From: Actinoplanes aureus
GTDB taxonomy: Bacteria > Actinomycetota > Actinomycetes > Mycobacteriales > Micromonosporaceae
Direction of reading: 5' to 3'
DNA: 61,348 bases
Assembly (NCBI RefSeq): GCF_015704865.1
Contig: NZ_JADQTO010000041.1
Location: 1 to 61,348, forward strand
Position 1 is the first letter of the stretch. Every line of letters begins with the position of its first letter. This document shows, in pieces, positions 31,063 through 40,662 of the stretch. Below the pieces are notes generated by a model. The model had not been told where the DNA came from. It worked only from the letters and a program-made list of their open reading frames with translations, and made no database searches. The position numbers and the translations under genes were made by a program.

Positions 31063-34035
31063 ATGCAAAAGTGCCCGGGGGAGTGGTTCCACCTGACTCA
31101 GGCGCTGTCCTTGCGGCTCGGCGGCCTTGCTCTGGTTGGGCGCCGCTGGGAGCAGGCTGTGGTGCGCGACGCCGCCGCGGCGGCTGCCGACGGCTTCGGC
31201 GGCGTGCTGTTCCTGGTCGGTGAGGCCGGGATCGGCAAGACGAGGCTGGCCGGCGAGGCGATGCGGCTCGCCGCCGAAGCGGGGCAACAGGTGCTGCGCG
31301 GGCGGGCGACGACCAGTTCGGCGCAATACCGGGCGTTGCGCGAGGCGGTCATGTCGGTGCTGCGGCGTACCGGGCCGCCGGAGGATCCGCAGCTGCTGCC
31401 GTACCGTGCAGCGTTGTCGATGCTGGTGCCGGAGTGGCTGCCGGCCGGCCCGGCGGGCTTCGACAAGTCGCCGGTGGTGCTGGCCGAGGCGGTGTTGCGG
31501 CTGCTCGTGGCGTTCGGCGGGCAGCGCGGCTGCGTGGTCGTGTTGGAGGACCTGCACGACGCGGACGCCGACACTCTCGCCGTGCTCGACTACCTGGCGG
31601 ACAACCTCGGCCGGGAGCCTGTGCTGGTCATCGCCACGGTTCGGCCCGAAGCCAGCGCCGGCCTGGAGCTGGCCCGGGCGGCGAGCCGGCGCCGGGCCGC
31701 CACCATCGTGGAGCTCGGCCGGCTGGCCGACGCCGAGGTGCGACAGCTCGCGGCCGAGTGCCTCGAGGTGCCGGCCGGCGAGATCCCGGAGCCGGTCGTG
31801 AGCCGGCTGCTCGAGGCGGCCGACGGAGTGCCGTTCTATGTCGAGGAGCTGCTGGCCGGAATGGTCAGCGAGGGCGCTCTGACACCGGACCGGGACGGCT
31901 GGCGGGTACGTGTCCCGTGGCAGGACCGGGTGCCGCCGGCTCTGAGCGAGAGTGTCGCCGCCCGCGCGGAGCGGCTCGGGCCGCGTGGCCGGTCCCTGTT
32001 GCATGTCGCGGCGCTGCTGGGCCGTACCTTCCCGGCCACGGTGGCGGGCGCCGTCGCCGGCGTCACCGTCGAGGAGCTGTCCGCCTGCTTGCGCCAGGCC
32101 ACGGACGCGCAGCTCATCTCGCCCGGCGAGGAACCCGACATGTTCGTGTTCCGGCACGCCCTGACCGCGGAGGCCCTGCGGGCGAGCCTGCTCGCCGTCG
32201 AGGCGGCGTCGCTGTCGCGGCGAGCGGCGCAGGTGATCGAACAGCGGCATCCGCAGCTGCCGCTGGAGTGGGCGGACCTGGCCGCGCAGCTGTGGTACCA
32301 GGCCGGGGACGCCCGGCGGGCCGCCGAACTGCTCGGTGACCTCGCCCGGCGGGCCCGGACGCAGGGTGCCGTCTCGACCGCGATCGCGCAGGCCGAACGA
32401 GGTTTGCGGCTGCTGGATCGGCAGCCGGCCGCGGATCCCGCGTCGACGGCGTTGCGGGAGGTGCTGCTGGACGCGCTCATCGACGCCGGTGAGGTGCAGC
32501 GTGCGGTGGAACTCGGCGGCTGGCTCGATCTGCACGCCACGATCGGGCGGCGCGCGGCCGTACATCTGCGGTTGGCTCGTGCGGCCACGGCCGCCGGCCG
32601 GTGGGCCGAAGGGCTGCGGCAGATCGCAAGCGTGCGCCGGCTGCTGGCGCCGGAGGCGGCCGCCGGCGCCGATGCCGAGGTCGACGCGGTGGAAGCCTGG
32701 CTGCGGTTCTGCCATCCGACGCCGGACCGGATGGATCAAGCGCGCCGGCTCGCCGGCCGGGCGTTGCGGTCGGCCCGCGCGGCCGGGCAGCCGGAAGTGC
32801 AGTGCGCGGCGTTGGAGGTGCTGGCCAGTTGTGCCCGGACCCGCGACCTGGAGGAGTCCCGTGCGCTGTGCGACCAGGCGCTGGCGGTGGCCGAGGAGCA
32901 CGGGTTGATCACCTGGCGGATCCGGTTGCTGTTCCACCTCGGCGTGATCGACGGCATCCACGACGCCGATCCGACCCGGCTGATCCGGGCGCGGGATACG
33001 GCGGTGGCGGCCGGTTCCGTGGTGACCGCCCTGGTGATGCAGTGCGAGCTGGCGGTCGTCCATCTGTGCCGGGGCGAGTTCGACGCGGCCGAGCAGTGCG
33101 CCCGCCGATCCGAGCAGGTCGCCGCCCGGCTGCGGCTCAGCGAGACCCGGCTGATCGCACTCGCGCGCCGCGTCTGCGTGGCGGCTCATCAGGGGTCGCG
33201 CGAGCAGACCGATCATCTGTACGCGCGATACCGCGCCCTGGGCGGCGAGGACGTCGACCATGCGGCCGCGGTGTGGGGCCTCGGCCTGGCGTTCTGCTCG
33301 CTGCTGGAGGACGACACGGAACGGGCCTGGCACGAGATGGATCGGGCGATCGCGAAGGAAGCCGACTGCCCACCGCACTACCTGTCGTTCAACCGCGGGC
33401 CGTACCTGCTGCTGGCGACCCTGGCCGGCAAGGCGGGCCGCGACGAGCACGATGAACTGGCCGGCTCGGCGCACGGGCAGGCCCGGTGGAACCGGCAGTT
33501 CGTGATGCTGAGCCGAGCCGTCCTGGAGGGACGGGCCGGGCGCGGCACCGAGGCCGCCGCCGCGGTGGCGCGGTTCGAGGAGCTCGCCGGACCGTACCCG
33601 CTGGCCCGGCACCTCGGGCTGCGCCTGATCGGCGAGCGGGCCCACGCCGACGGCTGGGGCCGCCCCCGGGACTGGCTGTTAGCGGCCGAGACCTACTTCC
33701 ACCAGAGCGGAGCGGTACGCGTCGCTGCGGCCTGCCGCACCCTGCTGCGCGAGATGGGCGTGCCGGTGCCGCAGCGGCGCCGTGGCAGCGACCGCATCCC
33801 GGCCGGGCTGCGCCGGCTGGGCGTGACCGTCCGCGAACACGAGGTGCTGGAGCTCGTCGCCGAGCGGCTCGGCAACAAGGAGATCGCCGCCCGGCTGTTC
33901 CTGTCGCCGCGCACCGTGGAGAAGCATGTGGCGAGCCTGCTGCTGAAGACCGGAGAACCGGACCGGGCCGCACTCGCCGGGTACCGGAATTTGGGTAGTG
34001 CCGGGGAGAACCTGGGTGGATCGACTACGCGATAG
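31063..34035 (+). CDS. LAL-type LuxR regulator with AAA+ ATPase
   Basis: A 990-aa signal-transduction ATPase/regulator. It has a Walker A GEAGIGKTR near residue 53, Walker B VVVLEDLHDADAD near 165, a STAND-type NTPase to about 350, a long TPR-like helical region about 400-880 (pairs such as LLDALIDAGEVQRAVELGG), and a C-terminal LuxR HTH (VTVREHEVLELVAERLGNKEIAARLFLSPRTVEKHVASLLLKTG). LAL proteins often activate secondary-metabolite or sugar-use operons. TATGGT at 31028-31033 is a possible -10 with a short leader. The next gene starts 28 bases after the stop and may be co-transcribed. Confidence 0.93.
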   Translation: MQKCPGEWFHLTQALSLRLGGLALVGRRWEQAVVRDAAAAAADGFGGVLFLVGEAGIGKTRLAGEAMRLAAEAGQQVLRGRATTSSAQYRALREAVMSVLRRTGPPEDPQLLPYRAALSMLVPEWLPAGPAGFDKSPVVLAEAVLRLLVAFGGQRGCVVVLEDLHDADADTLAVLDYLADNLGREPVLVIATVRPEASAGLELARAASRRRAATIVELGRLADAEVRQLAAECLEVPAGEIPEPVVSRLLEAADGVPFYVEELLAGMVSEGALTPDRDGWRVRVPWQDRVPPALSESVAARAERLGPRGRSLLHVAALLGRTFPATVAGAVAGVTVEELSACLRQATDAQLISPGEEPDMFVFRHALTAEALRASLLAVEAASLSRRAAQVIEQRHPQLPLEWADLAAQLWYQAGDARRAAELLGDLARRARTQGAVSTAIAQAERGLRLLDRQPAADPASTALREVLLDALIDAGEVQRAVELGGWLDLHATIGRRAAVHLRLARAATAAGRWAEGLRQIASVRRLLAPEAAAGADAEVDAVEAWLRFCHPTPDRMDQARRLAGRALRSARAAGQPEVQCAALEVLASCARTRDLEESRALCDQALAVAEEHGLITWRIRLLFHLGVIDGIHDADPTRLIRARDTAVAAGSVVTALVMQCELAVVHLCRGEFDAAEQCARRSEQVAARLRLSETRLIALARRVCVAAHQGSREQTDHLYARYRALGGEDVDHAAAVWGLGLAFCSLLEDDTERAWHEMDRAIAKEADCPPHYLSFNRGPYLLLATLAGKAGRDEHDELAGSAHGQARWNRQFVMLSRAVLEGRAGRGTEAAAAVARFEELAGPYPLARHLGLRLIGERAHADGWGRPRDWLLAAETYFHQSGAVRVAAACRTLLREMGVPVPQRRRGSDRIPAGLRRLGVTVREHEVLELVAERLGNKEIAARLFLSPRTVEKHVASLLLKTGEPDRAALAGYRNLGSAGENLGGSTTR

Positions 34036-34063
34036 CCGCCGCCACCTCGCCCAGACTTCGAGG

Positions 34064-35233
34064 ATGACTTCATTAACGGCGGTGATCGCCGCCGTACTCC
34101 TGACGACATCGAACACGGCCGCGCCGATCAGCCCGTGGACCGTCGCACCGAGCCCGAACCCCAGCCTGTCGGCGAACCGGCCTCGCGGCCTGGCCGCGCC
34201 GGCCGCGGACGCGGTGTGGTCGGTGGGCACCTGGCGCGACGACGCGACCGGCCGGCAGCGCACCCTGACCCAACGCTGGGACGGCTCGGCCTGGCGCACG
34301 GTGGCCAGCCCGGGTACGCCCGGCGGCAACGACAATCTGACCGCGGTGGCCGGCGCCTCGCCGAGTCAGCTGTGGGCCGTCGGTTTCAGCGCGCAGTCCG
34401 CGTACGACCCGGACAGCCCGGCCGACCCGGACCGCGGTGTTCCGCTGATCCTGCGAGGTGACGGCGCCTCGTGGTCGGTGGAACCCGTGGAGATGCTCGG
34501 CGCGTACGGGCACCTGACCGCCGTCGACCTGACCGGCCCGGCCGACGGCTGGGCGGTCGGCTCCTCCGCCGCCGGGGTGGGTGCCACGCCGCGCGGCCTG
34601 ATCCTGCGCTGGAACGGCTCGGTCTGGCTGCCGGTGGCCGTGCCGGACACCGGCACACAGCCGGTGCATCTGACCGGCGTCAGCGCCACCTCCACCAAGG
34701 ACGCCTGGGCGGTCGGGTACTCCGGTGTCCTCGGCTCCACAGCGCAGGCGATCGTCTGGCACTGGAACGGCCAGGATTGGCGGCAGGTGGACCTCGGCGT
34801 CGATCCCGGCGCGCAGACCGTGCTGTTCAGCGTGTCGGCGGCATCCGACGGCAGCGTGTGGGCGGTGGGCTACCGCCGGGCGGCGGACCGGCAGGTGGGG
34901 TACGCGCTGCGCTGGTCGGGTGGTGTCTGGCAGACGATTCCGGTAGCGGCCACCGATGAGGGAACACAGCTGCGGAGCGTGGTGGCGGTGCCCGCCGGGG
35001 TCTGGGCCGTCGGCTACAACGTCAGCCGAGGGGTCGACAACGCCCTGATCCTGTCGTTCAACGGCGCCGGCCTCGTCAAGGAGATACTGCCGGCTCCGCC
35101 GATCGGGCGCGGCAACGTCGCCGGTACGGCGGTTACCGCGATCGCCGCGACCACGGGCGCCGGGGAGCTGTGGGCGGCCGGCTGCCTGGGCCACCAGACC
35201 CGGATGCTGCGGCGCGACACGGGGGACCGCTGA
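34064..35233 (+). CDS. Secreted WAVG-repeat (propeller-like) protein
   Basis: A 389-aa exported protein. Signal peptide MTSLTAVIAAVLLTTSNTAA; the mature part has about seven repeats of about 50 residues, each with a VWAVG or similar core (DAVWSVG, QLWAVG, GWAVG, AWAVG, VWAVG, VWAVG, LWAAG), followed by a beta-turn and an R-W-N/D-G-x-x-W strand. That is the outline of a beta-propeller, common among extracellular actinomycete proteins of unknown function. Weak ribosome site (GAGG). Its close spacing to the LAL regulator suggests that they share a promoter or regulation. Confidence 0.85.
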   Translation: MTSLTAVIAAVLLTTSNTAAPISPWTVAPSPNPSLSANRPRGLAAPAADAVWSVGTWRDDATGRQRTLTQRWDGSAWRTVASPGTPGGNDNLTAVAGASPSQLWAVGFSAQSAYDPDSPADPDRGVPLILRGDGASWSVEPVEMLGAYGHLTAVDLTGPADGWAVGSSAAGVGATPRGLILRWNGSVWLPVAVPDTGTQPVHLTGVSATSTKDAWAVGYSGVLGSTAQAIVWHWNGQDWRQVDLGVDPGAQTVLFSVSAASDGSVWAVGYRRAADRQVGYALRWSGGVWQTIPVAATDEGTQLRSVVAVPAGVWAVGYNVSRGVDNALILSFNGAGLVKEILPAPPIGRGNVAGTAVTAIAATTGAGELWAAGCLGHQTRMLRRDTGDR

Positions 35234-35326
35234 GTGAACCTGGGTACCGCGTACCCATGTGGGCCGTGCGGCCTCGCTAGCAGCGTTCCCGGTGCAAGCA
35301 AGCGCACCGAGAATGGAGCATCACCG

Positions 35327-35872
35327 ATGAAACTGTCTCGTCTGCTGGCGGCTCCGGTGTTCGCCGGGGCCATGCTCCTGACGCAGATCGCCGGCATCGG
35401 CCCCGCGCAGGCCGCCCCGAGCGACCCACACTGCAACTACGACTTCCGCACCTTCAACGCCTGCCTCAGGTTCTTCGGCACCGGCCAGCTCAACGAATGG
35501 AGGGCGGTCGCCGGCCAGGACGCCTTCATGTCCCAGCGGTCCGCCCAGGAGAAGATCGACCACGGCACCAACTTCCGCGCCCAGCTCTTCGGCGACGACG
35601 GCAACAGGCGCACGCTCCTCGCCGACCTCTTCCTCGCGCCGGGCTGGCCGGCCGCCGGGCCGGGCGGGCTCAGCGCCGAACTGACCCGGGTCCTGCACGG
35701 CAGCACCCTCAACGAGGACACCGACGGCAACGACGAGATCTACGCGGAGATCACCTACTGGGACTTCGTGATCAATGACAACGTGACCCACCGCACCGGG
35801 ACCGTGGTGCACGAGTTCGCGCCGCGCAGCGAGGTCCCGGACGACCCGGGCTGCCGAGTGATCTGCCCGTAG
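35327..35872 (+). CDS. Small secreted hypothetical protein
   Basis: A 181-aa exported protein. Signal peptide MKLSRLLAAPVFAGAMLLTQIAGIGPAQA with AxA cleavage at residue 29. The mature 150 residues hold four Cys, two of them near the start (HCNYDFRTFNACLRFFG), and the core IDHGTNFRAQLFGDDGNRRTLLADLF, AEITYWDFVINDNVTHRTGTVVHEFAPRSE. No family recognised. The ATG at 35327 has GGAG about ten bases before it; an open frame from 35234 lacks a signal peptide start. A strong terminator follows. Confidence 0.8.
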   Translation: MKLSRLLAAPVFAGAMLLTQIAGIGPAQAAPSDPHCNYDFRTFNACLRFFGTGQLNEWRAVAGQDAFMSQRSAQEKIDHGTNFRAQLFGDDGNRRTLLADLFLAPGWPAAGPGGLSAELTRVLHGSTLNEDTDGNDEIYAEITYWDFVINDNVTHRTGTVVHEFAPRSEVPDDPGCRVICP

Positions 35873-35899
35873 GCACAGGCCCCTTGATTCGACAGGCGT

Positions 35900-35930
35900 C
35901 CGGCGGCCCTCGGCTGACGAGGGCCGCCGG
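35900..35930. terminator. Bidirectional terminator hairpin
   Basis: CCGGCGGCCCTCG and CGAGGGCCGCCGG: 13 pairs around a five-base loop GCTGA. It lies between the convergent gene ends at 35872 and 35941. Confidence 0.9.
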
Positions 35931-35940
35931 ATCGGGACGG

Positions 35941-38783
35941 TCAGTAGGCGGCCCCGCAACTGTGGCCGGCGCCGGAGATCGGGATGAAGGCGATCGCGTC
36001 GAAGGCGATGTCGATGTCACCCTGGCCGGCCGGGTCCACGTTCTTGAGCTGCACCCGGGCCCCCTTCTTCAGGGCGTGGGCGCCGAGATAACGCCACTTG
36101 TCGGCACCGCCGGTGCTCTGGTCCAGCTGACAGGTCGCCGGGTTCGAGTCGTTCAAGGGATCCGGGAAGATGTAGTACTTGGAGGTGTTCCACTCACCGC
36201 CGTGGCTCGGCATGTGCGCGACGATGTCGTAGCGCTGGTTGGCCGGATAGGGGAACGGAATGGTGGGACTCCACGTGGCGACCACCTGGTGCTTGGCGTT
36301 GGTCTCGCCGGATGGGAAGTTGGGTGGGTAGACGTGGGTGAACCACATGTGCCCCTTGTGGCCGGCGCCGAGCTGGTGCAGATCGATAGCGGCGTACTTG
36401 GAGACCTCCTCGCCGGGCGGGCTGCCCAGCCGGAGGGTGAACTTGCCGTCGCTCGGGCCGATCGAACACCCCAGGTTGTATTTGCCGGTGTCGTTGAGGG
36501 TGTAGACGATCAGCGGTGGAGCGACCTTGTAGCTGTCCGCGGCGCCGGTGAAGTCGGCGCAGTCCCGTTGGTAGATGCGTTGGATGGCCGGCTCGGCACT
36601 GCCCAGCGCGAAGGCGAGCCGCTCGGTGCCGCAGTGGTTCGCGCAGTTGGCGAACGTCGTGCTGCCGTGCCACCAGCACTGCTCGTTCCTCGGCGCGCAC
36701 GGGTCGGCGGGCACCGTCCAGTTGCAGGAGTTGACGGGCGAGCAGAACTGGTATCGGTCGGGCAGAGCCAGCTTCCCGAATGACGTGTTGCCGAACACGG
36801 GCTCGGCGTACTTGGTGTAGGTCCCGTTGTCGTTCCAGCCCCACTGCGGTGTCTCCGCCCAGCCCATGATCTTTTCCGGGTACGACCACTGCGACGGGAT
36901 AGCGGCGTCCGCCTTGTTCGCCAGGAACCGATCGCGGTTAGCCGGATATTGCGGGTTGGCCGGGTTGTTGAACCACCCGACGCCCCACCGTCCGCCGTGC
37001 GACGACCGATCGGCGTACGGGTAGAAGCCGCTGTTGTACGCCCAGACGGCCAGGAACCAGTTCTCGATGTAGCGCGGGTCGCCGTCGTTGAGCTGCATGC
37101 GCCCGCCGGAGTCCAGGCTGAGCTGGTTCCACTTCTGGATGAGGATGTTGAGCGAGGCGGCGATGTTGGCGGCGTAGTCCACCGCGATCCTCACCTGGTT
37201 GGGCCGGCTGAAGACGGTGTCGCCCACCCGCATCCCGGTGGTGACCTGGCCGATGCCGTATCCGCAGTCCGACTTCGTGTAGTCGATGACGTCGTTGCTG
37301 CCGTTCGCCGGCGGAGCGCGGTTCCCGTAGTAGTCGGAGACCAGCGGGTTGGCCGAGTCGCCGGGCACCCCGTGCCAGGACGCCTGGGCCAGGTTCGTCT
37401 CCTGTGCCAGGATCGCCAGCATCAGCTGGGCCGGTACGGCGTCGCCGTAAGCCAGTTCGTTCAGCGGGAAGCTGACCTGTGGCTGGTAGGCGTCCAGCCC
37501 GGTCTTCAGGAAGTTCGCCGGGCGCTGCACCCGCAGCCGGTCGTGGACGGCTTGGTCGACCGCCCACTCCACCATGTTGTGGCTGGGCTGGAACGGCTCG
37601 ATCGACGGATCGTTGCGCGGGATGGCGCAGGACGGCGTGGTCGTCTCGGCCAGCGCAAGGGCGGGACCGGCCTTCGGCGCGGGGCTGCCGGGCAGCGGCA
37701 CGGTGAGCCGGTGCCCGCCGCCGGCGGCGATCGATCCGGTGGCGGCGCGCCCGCTGTGCGTGGCCCGGGTGGTGAGTTCGACCGCGTCCGGCTGGGGTGC
37801 CGCCCGCTCGACGATCAGGTGTCCTTGCCCGGAGATCGCCCGCACCTGCCGGTCCGCGCGTAGCGTGCGCAGATCGGGCAGTCCGGTCCGCACCTTTGTC
37901 ACGTCGCCGACGAGCTGGTTGCCGCCCGGTCCGCGGAACAGCTGCAACCGGTTCCACGGCCCGGTGCCGGTCTGGGCGAGCCGCCCGCCCTGCCAGCGCT
38001 GCGCGACCGCCTGGTCGCCGCGTACGGAGACCAGGTCGACGGCGCCACCGGCGGTCGCCGCGACGGCGAACGCCTGCCCGGCCGGGGTGGCTACGGTGGT
38101 CAAGGCGCCCGATCCGCCGACCTTGACCAGTTTGCCGCCGGCGATGCCGTAGTCGCCGTCCGGCGCGGGCGCCGGGGTGGTGAGCTGCGCGTCGATCGTG
38201 CGGGTGGATTCCACCTCGGCGGTGCCCGCGTTGACGGCGAGCAGGTCGGTCCGCTCGCCGTCGACGCCGATGGCGCGGGTGAGCAGGACCCGGTCCGACG
38301 GGCCGCAGGCCGGGTTGAAGTAGGCCAGCTGCACCCCGGTCGCGATGTGCCGGGCCGTGCCGGTCGCGAGGTCCACGACGGAGGCGAAGGCGCCGGCCAT
38401 CATCGCCGCCGGGCGGTTCGTCGCGATGACCGGGGCGTAGACGGCGACCGCGTACCGGCCGGATCCGGTCACGCACACTCGCCGGTCCACGCGCCCAGGT
38501 CGGTGCCGGATGATCGCAGGGTGGCCAGGGGCTTCCATGCGAAGGCCTGGGACTCGCGGGCCACGTACAGATGGAATCCGCTGACGTCGCCGACGCCGGT
38601 GACCGCGGCGTCCGTCGAGCTCTCCCATCCGTCGCCGAAGGCGGCGTCCGGCGCCTCGAAGGCGACACCCGCGGGCGCTGCCGGCTCCGGCGCGGCCTGC
38701 GCCGATCCGGGAGTCGCCGATCCGGCCAGTAGTGCTGCCATCCCGAGGACGCTGATCGCCTTGCTACGTATCGTCATCGTCAT
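35941..38783 (-). pseudogene. Secreted transglycosylase-like exoprotein, one frameshift
   Basis: Two frames join into one protein of about 945 residues. The first (start 38783, stop at 38469) has signal peptide MTMTIRSKAISVLGMAALLAG... and GVAFEAPDAAFGDGWESSTDAAVTGVG. The second runs from about 38470 to 35941: VCVTGSGRYAVAVYAP, an N-terminal beta-propeller-like part, a lytic-transglycosylase-like core near the middle (ELAYGDAVPAQLMLAILAQETNLAQASW, GYGIGQVTTGM, WAYNSGFYPYADR), and a C-terminal golvesin/carbohydrate-like domain (VYPPNFPSG; AHMPSHGGEWNTSKYYI). A missing base in the GGCGAGTGTGCGTGACC stretch explains the break. Its ATG overlaps the upstream stop by ATGA, so the pair was translated together. 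Whether the shift is real or a sequence error is open. Confidence 0.75.
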
Positions 38784-39289
38784 CGCCATCCCGAACATGT
38801 CTCGCTCATGTTGTAGTCGGGCTGGGCGCAGATCCTGATCGAGTGGCCCCACGGCACCATCGGAAGGTCGTACTCGATCGGCCCCACGGTGGTCCGGCCG
38901 ACGCTGTCGTTCAATCCGGGCAGGCCGCCGTACGGGGGAAGCCACTCGACCCGCACCGTCCGGTTCTCGTCGGGATTGTTGCTCCAGTAGTGCCCCCAGG
39001 CGGCGTCACAGGTCGGCGAGTACATGAGGTTGACGTCGGCCGGCGTCTCACCGGGCTTGGGTGGCCCCACGGTGATCCCGAAGCCGGCGACCCGCACCAC
39101 CTGGTCGCCCGTGCAGCCCTGCTCGACGGGATTCTTACCGCGGCACGACTCACCGCGGCAGGAAGCCGCGGCCACCGATGGTTCCTCGGCCGTCCGGGCT
39201 GGGCCGGCCGCCGCGCCGGCCGCACCCACCATGATCGCCGCTACCGCGGCCGCCGACGCCACCAGCGTCGTGATCTTTCGATAACGCAT
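38780..39289 (-). CDS. Secreted DUF2690-like protein
   Basis: A 169-aa exported protein with strong ribosome site (GGAGGAGGACGC). Signal peptide of about 30 residues (VASAAAVAAIMVGAAGAAAG). The mature part is Cys-rich (six Cys) with CTGDQVVRVAGFGITVGPPKPGETPADVNLMYSPTCDAAWGHYW, the DUF2690 pattern of a short extracellular domain, and a C-terminal half I do not recognise. Overlaps the next gene's start by four bases (ATGA), forming a two-gene operon with the transglycosylase-like exoprotein. Function unknown. Confidence 0.85.
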   Translation of the reverse strand: MRYRKITTLVASAAAVAAIMVGAAGAAAGPARTAEEPSVAAASCRGESCRGKNPVEQGCTGDQVVRVAGFGITVGPPKPGETPADVNLMYSPTCDAAWGHYWSNNPDENRTVRVEWLPPYGGLPGLNDSVGRTTVGPIEYDLPMVPWGHSIRICAQPDYNMSETCSGWR

Positions 39290-39709
39290 GCGTCCTCCTC
39301 CCGATGCCGATCAGTACGGATCCGCGTACGCGACCGCGGCCGGTGTGGTCGCGGCCGTCGCGAGGTCGCCTGAGCGGTGCGCTCATGGTCGGAGCAACGG
39401 GAGCGCGGCCTCCACTCTGTTAAGTCAGGGTTGAAAGGTCGGTCAGGAGGCGGCCGCACGCTCGAGCCAATTTCTTCGGACCCGGCGCATCGGACATTCG
39501 CTCCCATTCCCGCGCGGAAATCGAATAACAAAATAACAATAGTTAAGAAGCGTCGACGTGTTTCTGTGGTCTGTGACATCGTCCACATCGTTCGGTGCCG
39601 GATCCTGGTATGTTCCGTCATGCCGAAAACGGGGAGACCAAATCCTTTCCGTCGGTGGTCCACCCTGTCTCGGGCGATCCCCGGACTTTTTGTAAAGGAC
39701 ACCGAACAA
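39290..39709. promoter_or_regulatory. Long AT-richer leader region before tyrosinase locus
   Basis: The part from about 39480 to 39720 is visibly lower in GC than its surroundings (ATAACAAAATAACAATAG, TTTTTGTAAAGG). It probably holds the promoter of the tyrosinase operon; TATGTT at 39609-39614 could be a -10 box. No stable hairpin or known riboswitch is recognised. Confidence 0.35.
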
Positions 39710-39856
39710 ATGCGTACGACCATGCACGCCGCCATTTCGGCGGTAGCCGCCGGGCCGCCCTCGCGGTCTGTTGCCGCACCGCCGGGCACAGTCGACATCA
39801 GCGCCGTCAAGCTGCGTACCACTGCGCCGCCGGCCGCCTTCGGCGAGCTGCGGTAG
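39710..39856 (+). CDS. Possible small peptide gene upstream of melC1
   Basis: A 48-codon frame: MRTTMHAAISAVAAG, then SVAAPPGTVDISAVKLRTTAPPAAFGELR. AAAGGA lies about 11 bases before the ATG. The start resembles a signal peptide without its full hydrophobic core. There is no family match I can name. It may be a leader peptide for the tyrosinase operon 280 bases downstream, or a truncated gene. Confidence 0.3.
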   Translation: MRTTMHAAISAVAAGPPSRSVAAPPGTVDISAVKLRTTAPPAAFGELR

Positions 39857-40135
39857 CCTGCCGGCCTCGGCGGCGCCGGACCGGATTCGCGCGAAACGGA
39901 ACGTTCGCCGGTGCGCTGAGGAGCGGGCAAACTCCCTTTTGGTTCGGCAGGCGATGCCGCCAGCGAATCCGTTTTGTGCTTCCGGAGTATTCGACGGTAT
40001 TCCGTGAATGTCGCCGCCGCCGCCGCGCGTCCCGCTACCACAATTCGCGATTACCTCCAGCATTCGGCAGCGCCCCCTTGCTTCCCGCCGGTATCACAGT
40101 GCGCCGGCGGTCCACTCCCAATGGAAGAGGAATAC

Positions 40136-40615
40136 ATGTCTCATCTGAGTCGCCGTGACGCCTTGCGTTACGGAGCCGCGGCCGCCGCCGTCGCCACCGG
40201 GGTCGCCGGTGCGCGGGCCCTGTCCATCTCCGGCTCCTCCGGCCAGGCACTGGCCGCCCCCGCCGGGAACCGGGATCCACGCGACTTCGAGCTGCAGTAC
40301 CACGGCAAACGGATCAGGGGAGTGCACGGCGGGACTGTGGCCGGCCCCGCCGGCGTGGCGTCGCGGCAGCGGCGCAAGCCGCACGAGGTGTTCATCGACG
40401 GCCGGAAGCTGGCCGTCATGGAGATCGAGCTGCCGGCTGCCGGAGGTGGTCTGACCATCGGCTACATCAGCGCCATCAACCACTACGAGCCGGTGCTGAT
40501 CGACGCCGAGCGCAACAAGGGTGGCCTGCTGAAGCTGGCCAAGCGCGCGGTCGACGTACTCGGCGACACGGAGCTGACCGCCGTCGCCGGCGAGCACCAC
40601 GACCACGGGCGCTGA
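40136..40615 (+). CDS. melC1: Tyrosinase cofactor (copper chaperone) MelC1
   Basis: A 159-aa protein, translocated by Tat: SRRDALRYGAAAAAVATGVAGARAL with the twin arginine near residue 6 and AxA cleavage about residue 40. The mature part has the MelC1 block with HEVFIDGRKLAVMEIELP, IGYISAINHYEPVLIDAERNKGG and a basic N-terminal stretch. MelC1 binds apotyrosinase, delivers Cu and carries it out of the cell, the tyrosinase itself lacking a signal. GGAAGAGGA is the ribosome site. melC2 follows 47 bases downstream. This length is usual for the family. Confidence 0.92.
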   Translation: MSHLSRRDALRYGAAAAAVATGVAGARALSISGSSGQALAAPAGNRDPRDFELQYHGKRIRGVHGGTVAGPAGVASRQRRKPHEVFIDGRKLAVMEIELPAAGGGLTIGYISAINHYEPVLIDAERNKGGLLKLAKRAVDVLGDTELTAVAGEHHDHGR

Positions 40616-40662
40616 ACCCGCGGCCGTCCACCCCTGTCCACCACACCGAAAGGCTGACCACC

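Noticed and set aside
31027..33645. An 872-codon minus-strand frame
   Set aside because: Lies entirely opposite the LAL regulator, which has Walker motifs and a LuxR HTH; the minus reading is Arg/Gln/Pro-rich without motifs.
35884..36783. A 299-codon plus-strand frame opposite the transglycosylase-like gene
   Set aside because: It is the mirror of a gene with clear domains; its Val/Gly/Arg-rich composition is typical of antisense frames at this GC.
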